Below, piece after piece: positions 8,427-17,758 of a DNA stretch of 64,000 bases (position 1 is the first letter of the stretch; every line of letters begins with the position of its first letter). The stretch is taken from contig CALJFZ010000021.1 in the NCBI GenBank assembly GCA_938074325.1, positions 1 to 64,000 of the forward strand, given 5' to 3'. Made by a program: the position numbers and the translations under genes. The notes under the pieces are model-generated. The model had not been told where the DNA came from. It saw only the letters and a list, made by a program, of their open reading frames with translations, and searched no databases. This DNA is from an uncultured Flavobacteriales bacterium (GTDB taxonomy: Bacteria; Bacteroidota; Bacteroidia; Flavobacteriales_D; Sanyastnellaceae).

Positions 8427-9962
8427 ATGCAGCACCAACGCATCCTCATCCTCGATTTCGGTTCCCAGTACACGCAGCTCATCGCCCGCCGGGTGCGCGA
8501 GTTGAATGTCTACTCGGACATCATTCCTTGGAATAAGTACGAATCTGTACCCGAGGATGTCAAGGGGGTGATTTTGAGCGGTTCCCCGCACAGCGTGAGG
8601 GATGAAGATGCACCTCGTCCGGACCTGTCCAACATGCTCGGGCATGTTCCTGTGCTCGGCGTCTGTTACGGAGCTCAGTATCTGGCTCAGACCCACGGCG
8701 GCAAGGTGGAGGCATCGGACTCGCGGGAGTACGGCCGGGCCAACCTCGCCCACGTTGATAGCAGCAATCCACTGCTGAAGGGGATTTCTCAAGAGTCGCA
8801 GGTATGGATGAGTCACGGGGACACCATCCTGTCCATAGGGGATCAATTTGAAACCATTTGCAGCACCCACGATGTCAAATTCGCCGGGTTCCGCGATGTC
8901 AACCGAGCGGTATGGGGCATCCAGTTCCACCCTGAGGTTTGGCACAGCACGGAAGGTCCTCAACTCCTCAAGAACTTTGTCCAGGACATTTGTGGTTGCG
9001 CAGGGGATTGGACGCCGGCGAGTTTTGCCGACGAAACGGTCACTAAGTTGCGCGAGCAAATTGGTGAGGACCGCGTCATTCTCGGTCTCAGTGGAGGCGT
9101 AGACTCCACGGTCGCTGCGGCGCTGTTGCACCGTGCCATTGGCGATCAATTGCACTGCATTTTCGTGGATAACGGGCTGCTCCGAAAATACGAATTTGAA
9201 GAAGTGCTCGCGAGCTACGAAGACATGGGCCTGCAGGTAGAAGGCGTGAGAGCGGGTGACCGATTTCTCGGCGCGCTGGCCGGAGAATCAGATCCAGAGA
9301 CGAAACGAAAGGCCATCGGAAAGGTATTTGTGGATGTCTTCGATGATGCGAGCAAGCAGGTCGAAAACGCGCACTGGTTGGCCCAAGGAACGATTTATCC
9401 GGATGTCATTGAAAGCGTCAGTGCCACCGGTGGTCCTTCTGCGACGATCAAGAGCCACCACAACGTAGGCGGTCTCCCGGACTACATGAAGCTAAAAGTA
9501 GTGGAGCCTTTGCGTCTGTTGTTCAAAGACGAAGTGCGACGCGTCGGTAAGGAGATTGGTGTCAAACAAGAGATTCTCGGTCGCCACCCGTTCCCGGGGC
9601 CAGGTCTAGCCATTCGCATTTTGGGCGACATCACGGCGGAGAAGGTGCGCATTCTTCAGGACGTCGACCGCATCTGGATTGACGGTTTGAAAGAAGCCGG
9701 GCTGTACGATGAAGTGTGGCAGGCTGGTGCCATTTTGCTTCCCGTCCAAAGTGTCGGTGTGATGGGCGATGAACGCACCTATGAACAGGCAGTGGCCTTA
9801 CGAGCAGTGACCTCGACCGACGGTATGACGGCGGATTGGTGCCACCTGCCTTACGATTTCCTCGCCAAGGTGTCCAATGACATCATCAATAAAGTCCGCG
9901 GGGTCAACCGTGTCGTTTATGACATTAGCTCGAAGCCGCCGGCCACCATTGAGTGGGAGTAA
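8427..9962 (+). CDS. guaA: GMP synthase (glutamine-hydrolysing)
   Basis: GuaA converts XMP, ATP and glutamine to GMP in purine synthesis. The real start is ATG 8427 ([19 protein letters not shown]), giving 511 aa. The track's ORF runs 154 codons further upstream through maf antisense sequence. The glutamine amidotransferase domain has its nucleophile Cys80 in [11 protein letters not shown] and the His/Glu pair in QFHPEVWHS. The ATP pyrophosphatase loop SGGVDST is at residues 222-228, and the C-terminal dimerisation domain has [16 protein letters not shown]. Full length and all catalytic residues intact. The small ORF and the LysM gene follow on the same strand. Confidence 0.98.
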   Translation: MQHQRILILDFGSQYTQLIARRVRELNVYSDIIPWNKYESVPEDVKGVILSGSPHSVRDEDAPRPDLSNMLGHVPVLGVCYGAQYLAQTHGGKVEASDSREYGRANLAHVDSSNPLLKGISQESQVWMSHGDTILSIGDQFETICSTHDVKFAGFRDVNRAVWGIQFHPEVWHSTEGPQLLKNFVQDICGCAGDWTPASFADETVTKLREQIGEDRVILGLSGGVDSTVAAALLHRAIGDQLHCIFVDNGLLRKYEFEEVLASYEDMGLQVEGVRAGDRFLGALAGESDPETKRKAIGKVFVDVFDDASKQVENAHWLAQGTIYPDVIESVSATGGPSATIKSHHNVGGLPDYMKLKVVEPLRLLFKDEVRRVGKEIGVKQEILGRHPFPGPGLAIRILGDITAEKVRILQDVDRIWIDGLKEAGLYDEVWQAGAILLPVQSVGVMGDERTYEQAVALRAVTSTDGMTADWCHLPYDFLAKVSNDIINKVRGVNRVVYDISSKPPATIEWE

Positions 9963-9971
9963 TCGCGAGCG

Positions 9972-10166
9972 ATGATTTGCATTCCTGCTGAAATACCCCG
10001 AGAATTGTGTGCCATCGACGATGAGTTGAAGGCCATTTACCACAGCAATAATTCGGTGTGTATATGGGTTTTCAATTCAGTGGATGCAAGGGACCGGTTC
10101 TTCAAAGAGACGGCCGGAATGAACAAAGATGAACGAACAGCGCACTACGATGGACATTACGCTTAA
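9972..10166 (+). CDS. Small hypothetical protein between guaA and the LysM gene
   Basis: A 64-aa ORF starts 9 bp after the guaA stop and overlaps the start region of the LysM gene. Its composition looks protein-like (IDDELKAIYHSNNSVCIWVF) and codon use resembles the neighbours. There is no signal peptide or membrane segment and I recognise no family. It may be a small cytosolic protein or simply an open leader between two genes. Confidence 0.45.
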   Translation: MICIPAEIPRELCAIDDELKAIYHSNNSVCIWVFNSVDARDRFFKETAGMNKDERTAHYDGHYA

Positions 10167-11691
10167 GTCGGTGGTCCGAAAGGTCCTGACCCTCGTGGTC
10201 GTGGCTGCCTCGTTGCACTCCGCTTGGGCTCAAGCAGAATATACGGTTCTGCCAGGGGATACGTTTGCCCGCATCGCACGGGCCCACGACGTGACGCTCA
10301 CGGAATTGCGGGAGGCGAATCCCGGTCGGAGTGAGGCGCTCTCGCCGGGAGACATCGTGCGCATTCCTCAGCCCATGCAGCTCACGCGGGTGATGGGCTC
10401 AGTGGCATCGGGGAGCGCCCTAATGCACACCGTTGAGGCGGGCCAAACCTTGTACTCCATTTCCAAACTTCACGGAATTTCAGTCGAAGACCTGGAGGCG
10501 TGGAATCCATCTGCTGCGGCGGGATTAAGCATCGGAGACCAATTGGTCGTAGGCCCCGGAGAAGAAGCGGTTCTTGCGGAGGCAACGCCTACATCCTTAG
10601 GTGCGCCGGAAGAAATCTTGGGAGAATTGCCGAGGCTCCGGCAGGATACCTTGCGCACCCTGCTCATGTTGCCGTTTCTGCTCGAGGCTGATACAGTTGA
10701 AGGAGGAGGGTACAGCGCGAAGACCAACCGACTCCGTGAGATTTCGCTGGAATTCTTGCATGGAGCGCAGTGGGCGGCTCAGTTATTGAGTGATTCCGGT
10801 TACACCGTTTCGCTGCGCGTGGTGGATACCGAGCCCGATTCGTTGGGGGTGCACCTTTGGACTGAAGGCGATTTGGAGTGGGCAGATGTGGTGCTCGGGC
10901 CATTGCGCAAAGCACCGCTGGATTCAGTCAATGGGTTGCTCCGGCATTCCGTGGTTCCGCAGTGGGTGTTGACTCCCCAGGATCCTTCGGTTTGGGAAAA
11001 ACATCCCCTCGCGTTCAGCATGGGAGCAGTGCACGAACCCGGGATGCAAGCGTTGGGTGCTCTGGCCGCCCAACAGCACGATGGAGATACCGTGATGATG
11101 TTGGAAACCCGAGGAGTCGATGCTGCTTTAGAGCAAGCGTTTCGGGAAGGGTTCTTAGCCGCGGCTACGGACAGCACGCACTTGCAATCTGTACCCGCCA
11201 ACTCCCAGTTTGCCGACGGCTTGATTGCGGAACTGGACACATCAAAAGTCAACCCCATCGCCCTGCCTGCTGGCAAATCAGCGCAATCGCTTTACGCGTA
11301 CGTTCAAACGGAATTGCAACTCGCAGATTCATTCCCGGTTCACGTGTATGCGAATTCCGAGTCCCGGGAGTTTGATTTCTTGGAACGCCGTTACCTCAAC
11401 CGAGCGCATTACACCGTTCCGCTCCATACCCAGACCAAATGGAATGACGAGCAAGTGGCGGGGCAAATCGAATCCTTCCGCGAGGCGTACGCGACCGATC
11501 CGTCCATGTACGCTCTCATCGCGTTTGACGCGGTCATAGAAAGTGCGAGATGGCAAGGGTTGCCTTGGCCCATACCCGCCCAGGCGCATTATCAATTGGA
11601 TTGGCAATGGGATGCCACGAGGAAGCGGCATATCAACACCCACTGGTCGTTGGAGACCATGCGTGACGGAGCTTGGGTTCCGGTGGATTAA
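10150..11691 (+). CDS. Exported LysM protein with periplasmic-binding-protein-like domain
   Basis: A 513-aa protein if started at ATG 10150, which gives a good signal peptide (MDITLKSVVRKVLTLVVVAA...SAWAQ). The ATG at 10129 adds seven residues and is also possible. Two LysM domains follow the signal: about residues 30-75 (YTVLPGDTFARIARAHDVTL) and 95-140 (HTVEAGQTLYSISKLHGISV). These bind peptidoglycan. The remaining roughly 340 residues resemble the type I periplasmic-binding fold seen in LppC/LpoA-like proteins of Bacteroidota. A role in cell-wall synthesis or sensing is inferred. It ends 4 bp inside the convergent lolA gene. Confidence 0.85.
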   Translation: MDITLKSVVRKVLTLVVVAASLHSAWAQAEYTVLPGDTFARIARAHDVTLTELREANPGRSEALSPGDIVRIPQPMQLTRVMGSVASGSALMHTVEAGQTLYSISKLHGISVEDLEAWNPSAAAGLSIGDQLVVGPGEEAVLAEATPTSLGAPEEILGELPRLRQDTLRTLLMLPFLLEADTVEGGGYSAKTNRLREISLEFLHGAQWAAQLLSDSGYTVSLRVVDTEPDSLGVHLWTEGDLEWADVVLGPLRKAPLDSVNGLLRHSVVPQWVLTPQDPSVWEKHPLAFSMGAVHEPGMQALGALAAQQHDGDTVMMLETRGVDAALEQAFREGFLAAATDSTHLQSVPANSQFADGLIAELDTSKVNPIALPAGKSAQSLYAYVQTELQLADSFPVHVYANSESREFDFLERRYLNRAHYTVPLHTQTKWNDEQVAGQIESFREAYATDPSMYALIAFDAVIESARWQGLPWPIPAQAHYQLDWQWDATRKRHINTHWSLETMRDGAWVPVD

Positions 11692-12347
11692 ATCCGGTTG
11701 TCGACGATGTTCACACCCGGGAACTTTGCCGGGTCAAAAGTGAAGGTGTTGGTAGGAACCTCGGCCTGGGGCTTGAATGAACCGACATCGTAGGTGACAT
11801 CCGTGCCTTCGCGGCCTTTCACAATAGCCCTTCGAAGTTCGAGGTCTTTCTCGCTGATGTAGAGTTGGATGGTGTGAAAGGGCTTGTCGTCACCAGCGAG
11901 GGGGTAGAGGTTGATCTGGGTCAATTCCTCGCCATTCACCGTCGCGGTTCCCTTCCATTCGTTTTTGAAGTCGTCTTCCCAAATGGTGAAGAGCTTGGAT
12001 GGGTCCATTCCATCTTCTGCCATCATCTCGGCGTCGTCTACGTAACAATCGTTCACAGCAGGCTCGTAGGTCCAGATGGTGACGCCGTCGGAAATGATGA
12101 GGTAGTCGCCGATGTCCAGGCTGTATTTGCTGCCATCGACGTATATGGTTCCGGATTGAGTGGCCTCGAAGTCGGAGACCTTATCCACCATGGTCGATGT
12201 GTACGTGGCTTCGATGGAACCGTAGGATTTGGCCTGTTCGCTCAACTTGCTCAACAGGGCATTTGCGTCCTGTGCCCATCCCCAAGTCGCAAAACCCAGG
12301 GTCAACGTTGCGGCAACAATAACTTTCATGGTGCGAAGATGCTTCAT
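11688..12347 (-). CDS. lolA: LolA-like outer-membrane lipoprotein carrier
   Basis: This 219-aa periplasmic protein has a signal peptide (MKVIVAATLTLGFATWGWAQ; the real start may be the second Met at 12329). The LolA half-barrel pattern follows: LLSKLSEQAKSYGSIEATYT, GTIYVDGSKYSLDI, and a C-terminal TFTFDPAKFPGVNIVD. LolA carries lipoproteins from the inner to the outer membrane. The upstream Met overlaps the ftsK stop (ATGA), so the two are likely translated from one mRNA, an arrangement common in Bacteroidota. Its 3' end overlaps the convergent LysM gene by 4 bp without an obvious terminator. Confidence 0.88.
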   Translation of the reverse strand: MKHLRTMKVIVAATLTLGFATWGWAQDANALLSKLSEQAKSYGSIEATYTSTMVDKVSDFEATQSGTIYVDGSKYSLDIGDYLIISDGVTIWTYEPAVNDCYVDDAEMMAEDGMDPSKLFTIWEDDFKNEWKGTATVNGEELTQINLYPLAGDDKPFHTIQLYISEKDLELRRAIVKGREGTDVTYDVGSFKPQAEVPTNTFTFDPAKFPGVNIVDNRI

Positions 12348-14887
12348 GCATCTCCCTTCTGCAACATCTGTTCCAAACTCATTTCATCGGGCACGAGCAC
12401 TTTGCGTGCTTTTGATCCTTCAAAAGGACCAATGATGCCTGCGTCTTCGAGTTGGTCGATGATGCGGCCGGCACGGTTGTAGCCGACTTTGAGTTTGCGT
12501 TGGAGCAAGGAGGTGGAGCCCTGTTGGTGCATGACGATGACCCGAGCAGCTTCTTCGAACATGTCGTCGCGTTCGTCGTCGCTGATGTGGCCTGATTCCC
12601 CGTTTCCGCCCTCGGGTGTGTATTCTGGCAGTAAGAATGCGTCGGGGTAGCCTTGTTGGCTTCCGATGAATTCACAGATTTCCTCCACTTCTGGCGTGTC
12701 GACAAACCCGCATTGGATGCGAATGAGGTCGTTACCCGTGCTGAGGAGCATGTCACCGCGGCCGATGAGCTGGTCGGCACCGCCAGCGTCCAAAATGGTG
12801 CGGGAGTCGATTTTGGATGTGACACGGAACGCAATGCGGGCCGGGAAGTTGGCCTTGATGGTTCCCGTTATGATGTTGACCGAAGGCCGCTGGGTCGCAA
12901 TGATGAGGTGAATGCCAATGGCACGGGCCAACTGCGCCAATCGGGCGATCGGCGTTTCCACTTCTTTGCCCGCCGTCATGATGAGGTCGGCAAATTCGTC
13001 CACCACGAGCACGATGTAGGGGAGGTAGCGGTGGCCTTCCTCTGGATTCAGTCGTCGCCGAATGAATTTCTTGTTGTATTCGGCGATATTCCGGCATTGC
13101 GCATCCTTGAGCAGGTCGTACCGCTGGTCCATCTCGATGCACAAGGAATTCAATGTGGCAACGACTTTGGAGGTATCGGTGATGATGGCCTCTTCCGAGT
13201 CGGGCAGCTTGGCGAGGTAGTGGCGCTCGATGTGGTTGAACAACGTCAATTCCACTTTTTTCGGGTCCACGAGTACAAACTTCAGTTGGGCAGGGTGCTT
13301 GCGGTAGAGCAGGCTGACCAACATGGCATTCAGCCCCACGGATTTACCCTGGCCGGTGGCACCGGCCATGAGGAGGTGAGGCATTTTGGCCAAATCGAAG
13401 ACAAACGTTTCGTTGGAAATGGTCTTGCCAATGGCAATTGGAAGCGCGGCGTCGGAGCTATTGAATTTGTCAGAAGCAATGAGCGCGCGCATCGAAACGA
13501 TGTCGGGATTGGAGTTCGGTACTTCAATCCCGATGGTGCCACGGCCTGGGATGGGCGCGATGATGCGAATGCCCAAAGCGGCCAAGCTCAACGCGATGTC
13601 ATCCTCTAGGTTCTTGATTTTCGAAATGCGAATCCCCGGTGCCGGTACGATTTCGTACAGCGTCACGGTTGGTCCGACTTCTGCGGTGATGCTTGAAACC
13701 TCGATGCTGAAGTTGCGCAAGGTCTCGATGATGCGGGTCTTGTTGGCATCCAATTCTTCCTCGGTGACCTTGACCTTGCCGTCGCCGTGCTGAACAAGCA
13801 AGTCGATGTTGGGCAGCTCAAATCGACTCAAGTCCAAAGTCGGGTCGTACTCGCCGAAATCCTGGACCTTTTTGTCAATTTCATCACCGGATAACTGGGT
13901 TTCTTCGTCGACTTGCTTCACCTCGAACGTGATTCCGTCGGTTTCCGATTTGGGCTCAGCAGCAGGCGTTGGCGGAGCAGGGGCCAAGGGTGGTGCAGGC
14001 GGCAACGGTTCCTGTGCTGGTTCTGGTTCAGGGGGGGCTGGTGAGGTCTCCTGTTGGATGTCTTCCAACAGTTCATCCAAAACTGCATCCGAGGCATCGT
14101 CTGCATCGAAAATCCCTTCATCTTCGGCAGCTGGCTCATCCACGATCTCAACGGAATCCGTTTCAGGCTGCGTGGTTTTCCAGACCTCCGCTTCTCCGTC
14201 TTCCGAAACGAACCAATTTTTGAGGCTTGCTACTGAAATCGAGGGGAGGGTAATGTTGCCGAATGCCGGCTGCAGGTGGTACGCCGCAATGGCGGCGAGT
14301 ACCGTGCCGAGGGTCAGTCCGCTGCCGAGGGTACCGAGGTAGAGCAAGCCGAGGTCCGTGGTGAATTGGCCCGTCGCCCCGATCCAATGGTCCCATGCGC
14401 TGTTTCCCCAATTGTCTGACAACGTAGCGGCATATCCGCTGACCCATGGGGTGAAGATGCCCCAGAAGAATGCGTAGCGCAAGGCAGCCCAATGCGAGCC
14501 GATTGCATGTTGGGTAATCAACGACCAACTCCAGCGCGCCAGAAGCAATGGCAAGGATAACGCTCCGAGACCCAGCCCTTGGCGTCCCAACCAAAACGCG
14601 AAATGCGCACCGCCGCCGCCGAGCCAGTTGTGGTAGGGTTCGCGGCTCGCCTCTGCAGACGAACCGGATAAACCTTCTGCTACAAGCGCATAATCGCTGG
14701 CGCCCGTAAAGAGGCCGGAGACCAAGGCCACCACCATGAACAAAGAGCTAGCGAGCAACAGCACACCGGAGGCTGCTTTGACCCGCGGATCAACGCCCCA
14801 TGTTTTCACCGCTTGAATGAAGAGGCGTGCTTTGCTTGGTTTGGTAGGCTTTTTTTTCGGCGTAGCTTTCGCTTTGGATGTGGGCAT
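12344..14887 (-). CDS. ftsK: DNA translocase FtsK
   Basis: FtsK pumps chromosomal DNA through the closing septum and helps dimer resolution. I start at ATG 14887 (MPTSKAKATPKKKPTK), giving 847 aa, because the 26 extra residues in the track precede the basic cytosolic tail typical of this family. About four membrane helices occupy residues 25-220. A Pro/Glu/Ala-rich linker (PAPPEPEPAQEPLPPAPP) follows, then the alpha/beta motor with Walker A GATGQGKS near residue 510, Walker B YIVLVVDEFADLI, and the C-terminal gamma winged-helix domain (SLLQRKLKVGYNRAGRIIDQ). It is divergent from rpmG and upstream of lolA. Confidence 0.97.
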   Translation of the reverse strand: MPTSKAKATPKKKPTKPSKARLFIQAVKTWGVDPRVKAASGVLLLASSLFMVVALVSGLFTGASDYALVAEGLSGSSAEASREPYHNWLGGGGAHFAFWLGRQGLGLGALSLPLLLARWSWSLITQHAIGSHWAALRYAFFWGIFTPWVSGYAATLSDNWGNSAWDHWIGATGQFTTDLGLLYLGTLGSGLTLGTVLAAIAAYHLQPAFGNITLPSISVASLKNWFVSEDGEAEVWKTTQPETDSVEIVDEPAAEDEGIFDADDASDAVLDELLEDIQQETSPAPPEPEPAQEPLPPAPPLAPAPPTPAAEPKSETDGITFEVKQVDEETQLSGDEIDKKVQDFGEYDPTLDLSRFELPNIDLLVQHGDGKVKVTEEELDANKTRIIETLRNFSIEVSSITAEVGPTVTLYEIVPAPGIRISKIKNLEDDIALSLAALGIRIIAPIPGRGTIGIEVPNSNPDIVSMRALIASDKFNSSDAALPIAIGKTISNETFVFDLAKMPHLLMAGATGQGKSVGLNAMLVSLLYRKHPAQLKFVLVDPKKVELTLFNHIERHYLAKLPDSEEAIITDTSKVVATLNSLCIEMDQRYDLLKDAQCRNIAEYNKKFIRRRLNPEEGHRYLPYIVLVVDEFADLIMTAGKEVETPIARLAQLARAIGIHLIIATQRPSVNIITGTIKANFPARIAFRVTSKIDSRTILDAGGADQLIGRGDMLLSTGNDLIRIQCGFVDTPEVEEICEFIGSQQGYPDAFLLPEYTPEGGNGESGHISDDERDDMFEEAARVIVMHQQGSTSLLQRKLKVGYNRAGRIIDQLEDAGIIGPFEGSKARKVLVPDEMSLEQMLQKGDA

Positions 14888-14993
14888 GGCGGGTCGGACC
14901 TTGAAGCAAATAAAGCTAAGGCCCGAAAGGCCCGGCAGACGTGGGAAGGAGGGTAGCTTTTCCACGTTGAATTGTTGGGTTTGGCAAAACCCC

Positions 14994-15023
14994 TTGTAAG
15001 GTCGTCAGGATTGGTTATATTTG
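14994..15023 (+). promoter_or_regulatory. Promoter of rpmG-DUF4295
   Basis: TTG at 14994-14996, a 19-bp spacer, then TATATTTG at 15016-15023 match the Bacteroidota sigma-A pattern (TTG / TAnnTTTG) exactly. Transcription would start near 15030, just before the rpmG ATG at 15042. Confidence 0.8.
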
Positions 15024-15041
15024 CACTCCAATTTTCGAAAG

Positions 15042-15224
15042 ATGGCCAAGAAAGGCAACCGCGTACAAGTGATTTTGGAGTGCACAGAGCACAAAGGCTC
15101 TGGCATGCCCGGAACTTCCCGTTACATCACAACCAAGAACCGGAAGAACACTCCGGATCGTATCGAATTGAAGAAGTTCAACCCGGTGTTGCGCAAGTAC
15201 ACCCTCCACAAAGAGATTAAATAA
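15042..15224 (+). CDS. rpmG: 50S ribosomal protein L33
   Basis: A 60-aa basic protein ([20 protein letters not shown]...) that matches L33 along its whole length, including the [17 protein letters not shown] segment. ATG 15042 is chosen over the track's TTG 15021 because L33 starts at MAKK and the TTG lies inside the promoter. The usual Bacteroidota neighbour rpmB (L28) is not upstream; ftsK on the other strand is there instead. No zinc-binding Cys pairs are present, so it is a C-minus type L33. Confidence 0.96.
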   Translation: MAKKGNRVQVILECTEHKGSGMPGTSRYITTKNRKNTPDRIELKKFNPVLRKYTLHKEIK

Positions 15225-15232
15225 ACTGAGCC

Positions 15233-15388
15233 ATGGCAAAGAAGACAGTAGCATCGCTCCAGACTGGTGGAGGTAAGCAGCACACGAAAGTGATCAAGAT
15301 GGTACGCAGCGCTAAGACTGGTGCCTTCACTTTCCGTGAGGAAGTCGTACACAACGACGACGTAAAAGCTTGGTTGGACCGCGACTGA
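15233..15388 (+). CDS. DUF4295 small ribosome-cluster protein
   Basis: A 51-aa protein too short for the ORF track (MAKKTVASLQTGGGKQHTKV...WLDRD). It starts 8 bp after rpmG. DUF4295 proteins are found in Bacteroidota directly between rpmG and ftsY. They are small and basic with a conserved KMVRSxKTGAFTF-like core, and a ribosome-associated role is suspected from context only. Confidence 0.88.
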   Translation: MAKKTVASLQTGGGKQHTKVIKMVRSAKTGAFTFREEVVHNDDVKAWLDRD

Positions 15389-15410
15389 TCGCGCTCCAAC
15401 GCACAGAATT

Positions 15411-15443
15411 GGGCCGCACTCCATTGGAGACGGCCCTTTTTTT
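15411..15443 (+). terminator. Terminator after rpmG-DUF4295
   Basis: The stem gggccg...cggccc, with additional pairing tcc/gga inside the loop, is followed by seven T. It lies 22 bp after the DUF4295 stop and 21 bp before ftsY, so ftsY must be expressed by read-through or from its own promoter. Confidence 0.8.
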
Positions 15444-15464
15444 ATCCCTTAACTTTCGCAGAGC

Positions 15465-16439
15465 ATGAGTTTTTTCAAGCGCATATTTTCCGGAAAACAG
15501 AAGGAAAGCCTGGACAGCGGGCTCGAGAAATCACGCACCAACGTCTTCCAAAAGCTTTCGAAGGTGTTCACCGGCCGCCGCCGCGTGGACGAGGACTTGA
15601 TGGATGAATTGGAGGAGGCGTTGATCACCGCGGATGTCGGGGTGGACACCACCATGAAAATCCTTGGTCGGCTGCGCAAGCGGGCACGTTTTGAAGCGTA
15701 TGCGGAGGTCGATGAGCTCTACGCTATGCTTCGTGAGGAGATCGGTGGACTGTTTTCAGAAAGTGAACAGCCTTCTGCAGGTGTGGCCTTGTCGGATTCC
15801 GACCAACCCCATGTCATTATGGTGGTGGGTGTCAACGGTGTAGGGAAGACGACGTCCATCGGTAAGTTGGCTTGGCGGTACAAGCAAGCCGGTAAGCGTG
15901 TATTGCTCGGTGCCGCGGATACATTCCGTGCTGCGGCCATCGACCAACTCAAAATCTGGTCAGAGCGCGCTGGAGTGGACATCATTGCCCAGCATATGGG
16001 CGCTGATCCCGCAGCGGTCGCATTCGATACATTGGAGGCCGCGGTCGCCCGCAATTCAGAGGTGGTCATCATTGATACCGCCGGACGCTTGCACAACAAG
16101 CGCGGACTGATGGAGGAATTAACCAAAATTCGCCGGGTCATGGATCGGATTATCCCGGGCGCTCCGCACGAGGTACTTTTGGTTTTGGACGGTTCGACAG
16201 GACAGAATGCAGTGGAACAGGCGAAGCATTTTACCTCTGCAACGGACGTGACTGGATTGGTCTTGACCAAGCTGGACGGCACAGCGAAAGGGGGAGTCGT
16301 CCTTGCGATTTCCGATCAATTGAGCATCCCCGTGCGCTTCATAGGCATCGGTGAGAAGATGGAGGACTTGCAGGATTTCCAAGTGATGGAATTCATCGAT
16401 AGCTTGCTTCCCGCTGACTGGGACGGACAAAACGCCTGA
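15465..16439 (+). CDS. ftsY: Signal recognition particle receptor FtsY
   Basis: A 324-aa SRP GTPase that docks SRP-ribosome complexes at the inner membrane. It has a short N-domain (residues 20-95), then the G-domain with G1 GVNGVGKTTS at about 122-131, the DTFRAAA motif at 152-158, DTAGR, and TKLDGTAKGG near residue 270. The long acidic A-domain of E. coli is absent, as is usual outside Proteobacteria. rimO starts 5 bp downstream. Confidence 0.97.
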   Translation: MSFFKRIFSGKQKESLDSGLEKSRTNVFQKLSKVFTGRRRVDEDLMDELEEALITADVGVDTTMKILGRLRKRARFEAYAEVDELYAMLREEIGGLFSESEQPSAGVALSDSDQPHVIMVVGVNGVGKTTSIGKLAWRYKQAGKRVLLGAADTFRAAAIDQLKIWSERAGVDIIAQHMGADPAAVAFDTLEAAVARNSEVVIIDTAGRLHNKRGLMEELTKIRRVMDRIIPGAPHEVLLVLDGSTGQNAVEQAKHFTSATDVTGLVLTKLDGTAKGGVVLAISDQLSIPVRFIGIGEKMEDLQDFQVMEFIDSLLPADWDGQNA

Positions 16440-16444
16440 ATACC

Positions 16445-17758
16445 ATGAGAACCCGATCGACAAAACCGCGCAAAGTCAATGTGGTGACTTTGGGTTGCGC
16501 AAAAAATATTTACGACTCGGAGGTCCTGATGGGGCAACTTCGAGCCAACGAATTTGAGGTTGAGCACGAATCCAAAGCAGATGATGCAGGCATTGTCATC
16601 GTCAACACGTGCGGATTCATCGAAAGCGCCAAGCAAGAAAGCATCGACACGATCATCCAGTTTTCGGAGGCTAAAAAGGCCGGGTATGTAGACCGTGTCT
16701 ATGTTACTGGTTGCTTGTCTGAACGCTACAAAGACGAATTGCAAGAAGGCATTCCTGAGGTGGATGCCTGGTTCGGTACGCGCGACTTGCCGCGCTTGCT
16801 CAAAACCCTGCGGGCGGACTACAAAAAGCAATTGGTCGGGGAGCGGTTGCTCACGACTCCAGCACACTATGCATACCTCAAGATTGCGGAAGGATGCGAT
16901 CGTCCGTGTGCGTTTTGTGCCATCCCGCTCATGCGGGGTAAGCACGTGTCCACGCCGATGGAGGACTTGGTCGCACATGCACAGTCGCTAGCGGCCAACG
17001 GTTCGCGGGAATTGATCCTGATCGCTCAGGACTTGACGTACTACGGCCTCGACATTTACAAGAAGCGCAAGTTGGCTGAATTGGTTGACCGGTTGAGCGA
17101 TGTGGAAGGCATCGATTGGATTCGACTGCATTACGCATTCCCTACAGGCTTCCCCATGGATGTACTCGATGTCATGGCCAAAAAGCCAAACGTCTGCAAC
17201 TACCTGGACATGCCGTTGCAGCACGCTTCGGATGACATGCTGCGCGCCATGCGACGGGGCATCACCCAAGAAAAAATGGACCGCCTCATCGGCGACATCC
17301 GTGACCGCGTGCCGGAGATTGCGCTGAGAACGACCTTGATTTGCGGATTCCCAGGCGAAACGCAAGCGCACCACGAAGACATGCTGCGCTGGACAGAGCG
17401 AATGCGGTTTGAGCGCGTCGGTTGCTTTACCTACTCACACGAGGAGAACACCCATGCCTACACCATGCAGGACGATGTGCCCGAGGAGGTGAAAAAGCAA
17501 CGCGTTGAAGAAATCATGACCCAGCAGGCCGGTATTTCGTTCGAGTTGAACCAAAAGTTTGTGGGTACCCAACAACGCGTGCTGATCGACCGCATCGAAG
17601 ACGGCGAATGGGTGGGACGCACCGAATGGGATTCTCCCGACGTGGATAACGAGGTGCGCATTCAAACGCCGGACGACGTCCACTTGCGCATTGGCGATTT
17701 CGTGGACGTGAGCATCGAGTCGGCTTCTGAATTTGACCTGCATGGAAAACTGGCGTGA
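16445..17758 (+). CDS. rimO: Ribosomal protein S12 methylthiotransferase
   Basis: RimO adds a methylthio group to the conserved Asp of ribosomal protein S12 using radical SAM chemistry. The 437-aa protein has the N-terminal MTTase domain with cluster Cys18, Cys56 and Cys90. The radical-SAM Cys151-x3-Cys155-x2-Cys158 lies in GCDRPCAFCAIPLMRG, and a C-terminal TRAM domain (VGTQQRVLIDR... to the end) follows. NVVTLGCAKNIYDSEVLMGQ is the RimO type rather than the MiaB type. Its 3' end overlaps the queE start by 17 bp. Confidence 0.96.
   Translation: MRTRSTKPRKVNVVTLGCAKNIYDSEVLMGQLRANEFEVEHESKADDAGIVIVNTCGFIESAKQESIDTIIQFSEAKKAGYVDRVYVTGCLSERYKDELQEGIPEVDAWFGTRDLPRLLKTLRADYKKQLVGERLLTTPAHYAYLKIAEGCDRPCAFCAIPLMRGKHVSTPMEDLVAHAQSLAANGSRELILIAQDLTYYGLDIYKKRKLAELVDRLSDVEGIDWIRLHYAFPTGFPMDVLDVMAKKPNVCNYLDMPLQHASDDMLRAMRRGITQEKMDRLIGDIRDRVPEIALRTTLICGFPGETQAHHEDMLRWTERMRFERVGCFTYSHEENTHAYTMQDDVPEEVKKQRVEEIMTQQAGISFELNQKFVGTQQRVLIDRIEDGEWVGRTEWDSPDVDNEVRIQTPDDVHLRIGDFVDVSIESASEFDLHGKLA

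Noticed and set aside
8217-9155. 312-aa ORF on the minus strand
   Set aside because: Antisense to guaA and overlapping maf; composition is typical of shadow ORFs.
12653-13609. 318-aa ORF on the plus strand
   Set aside because: Antisense shadow of ftsK.
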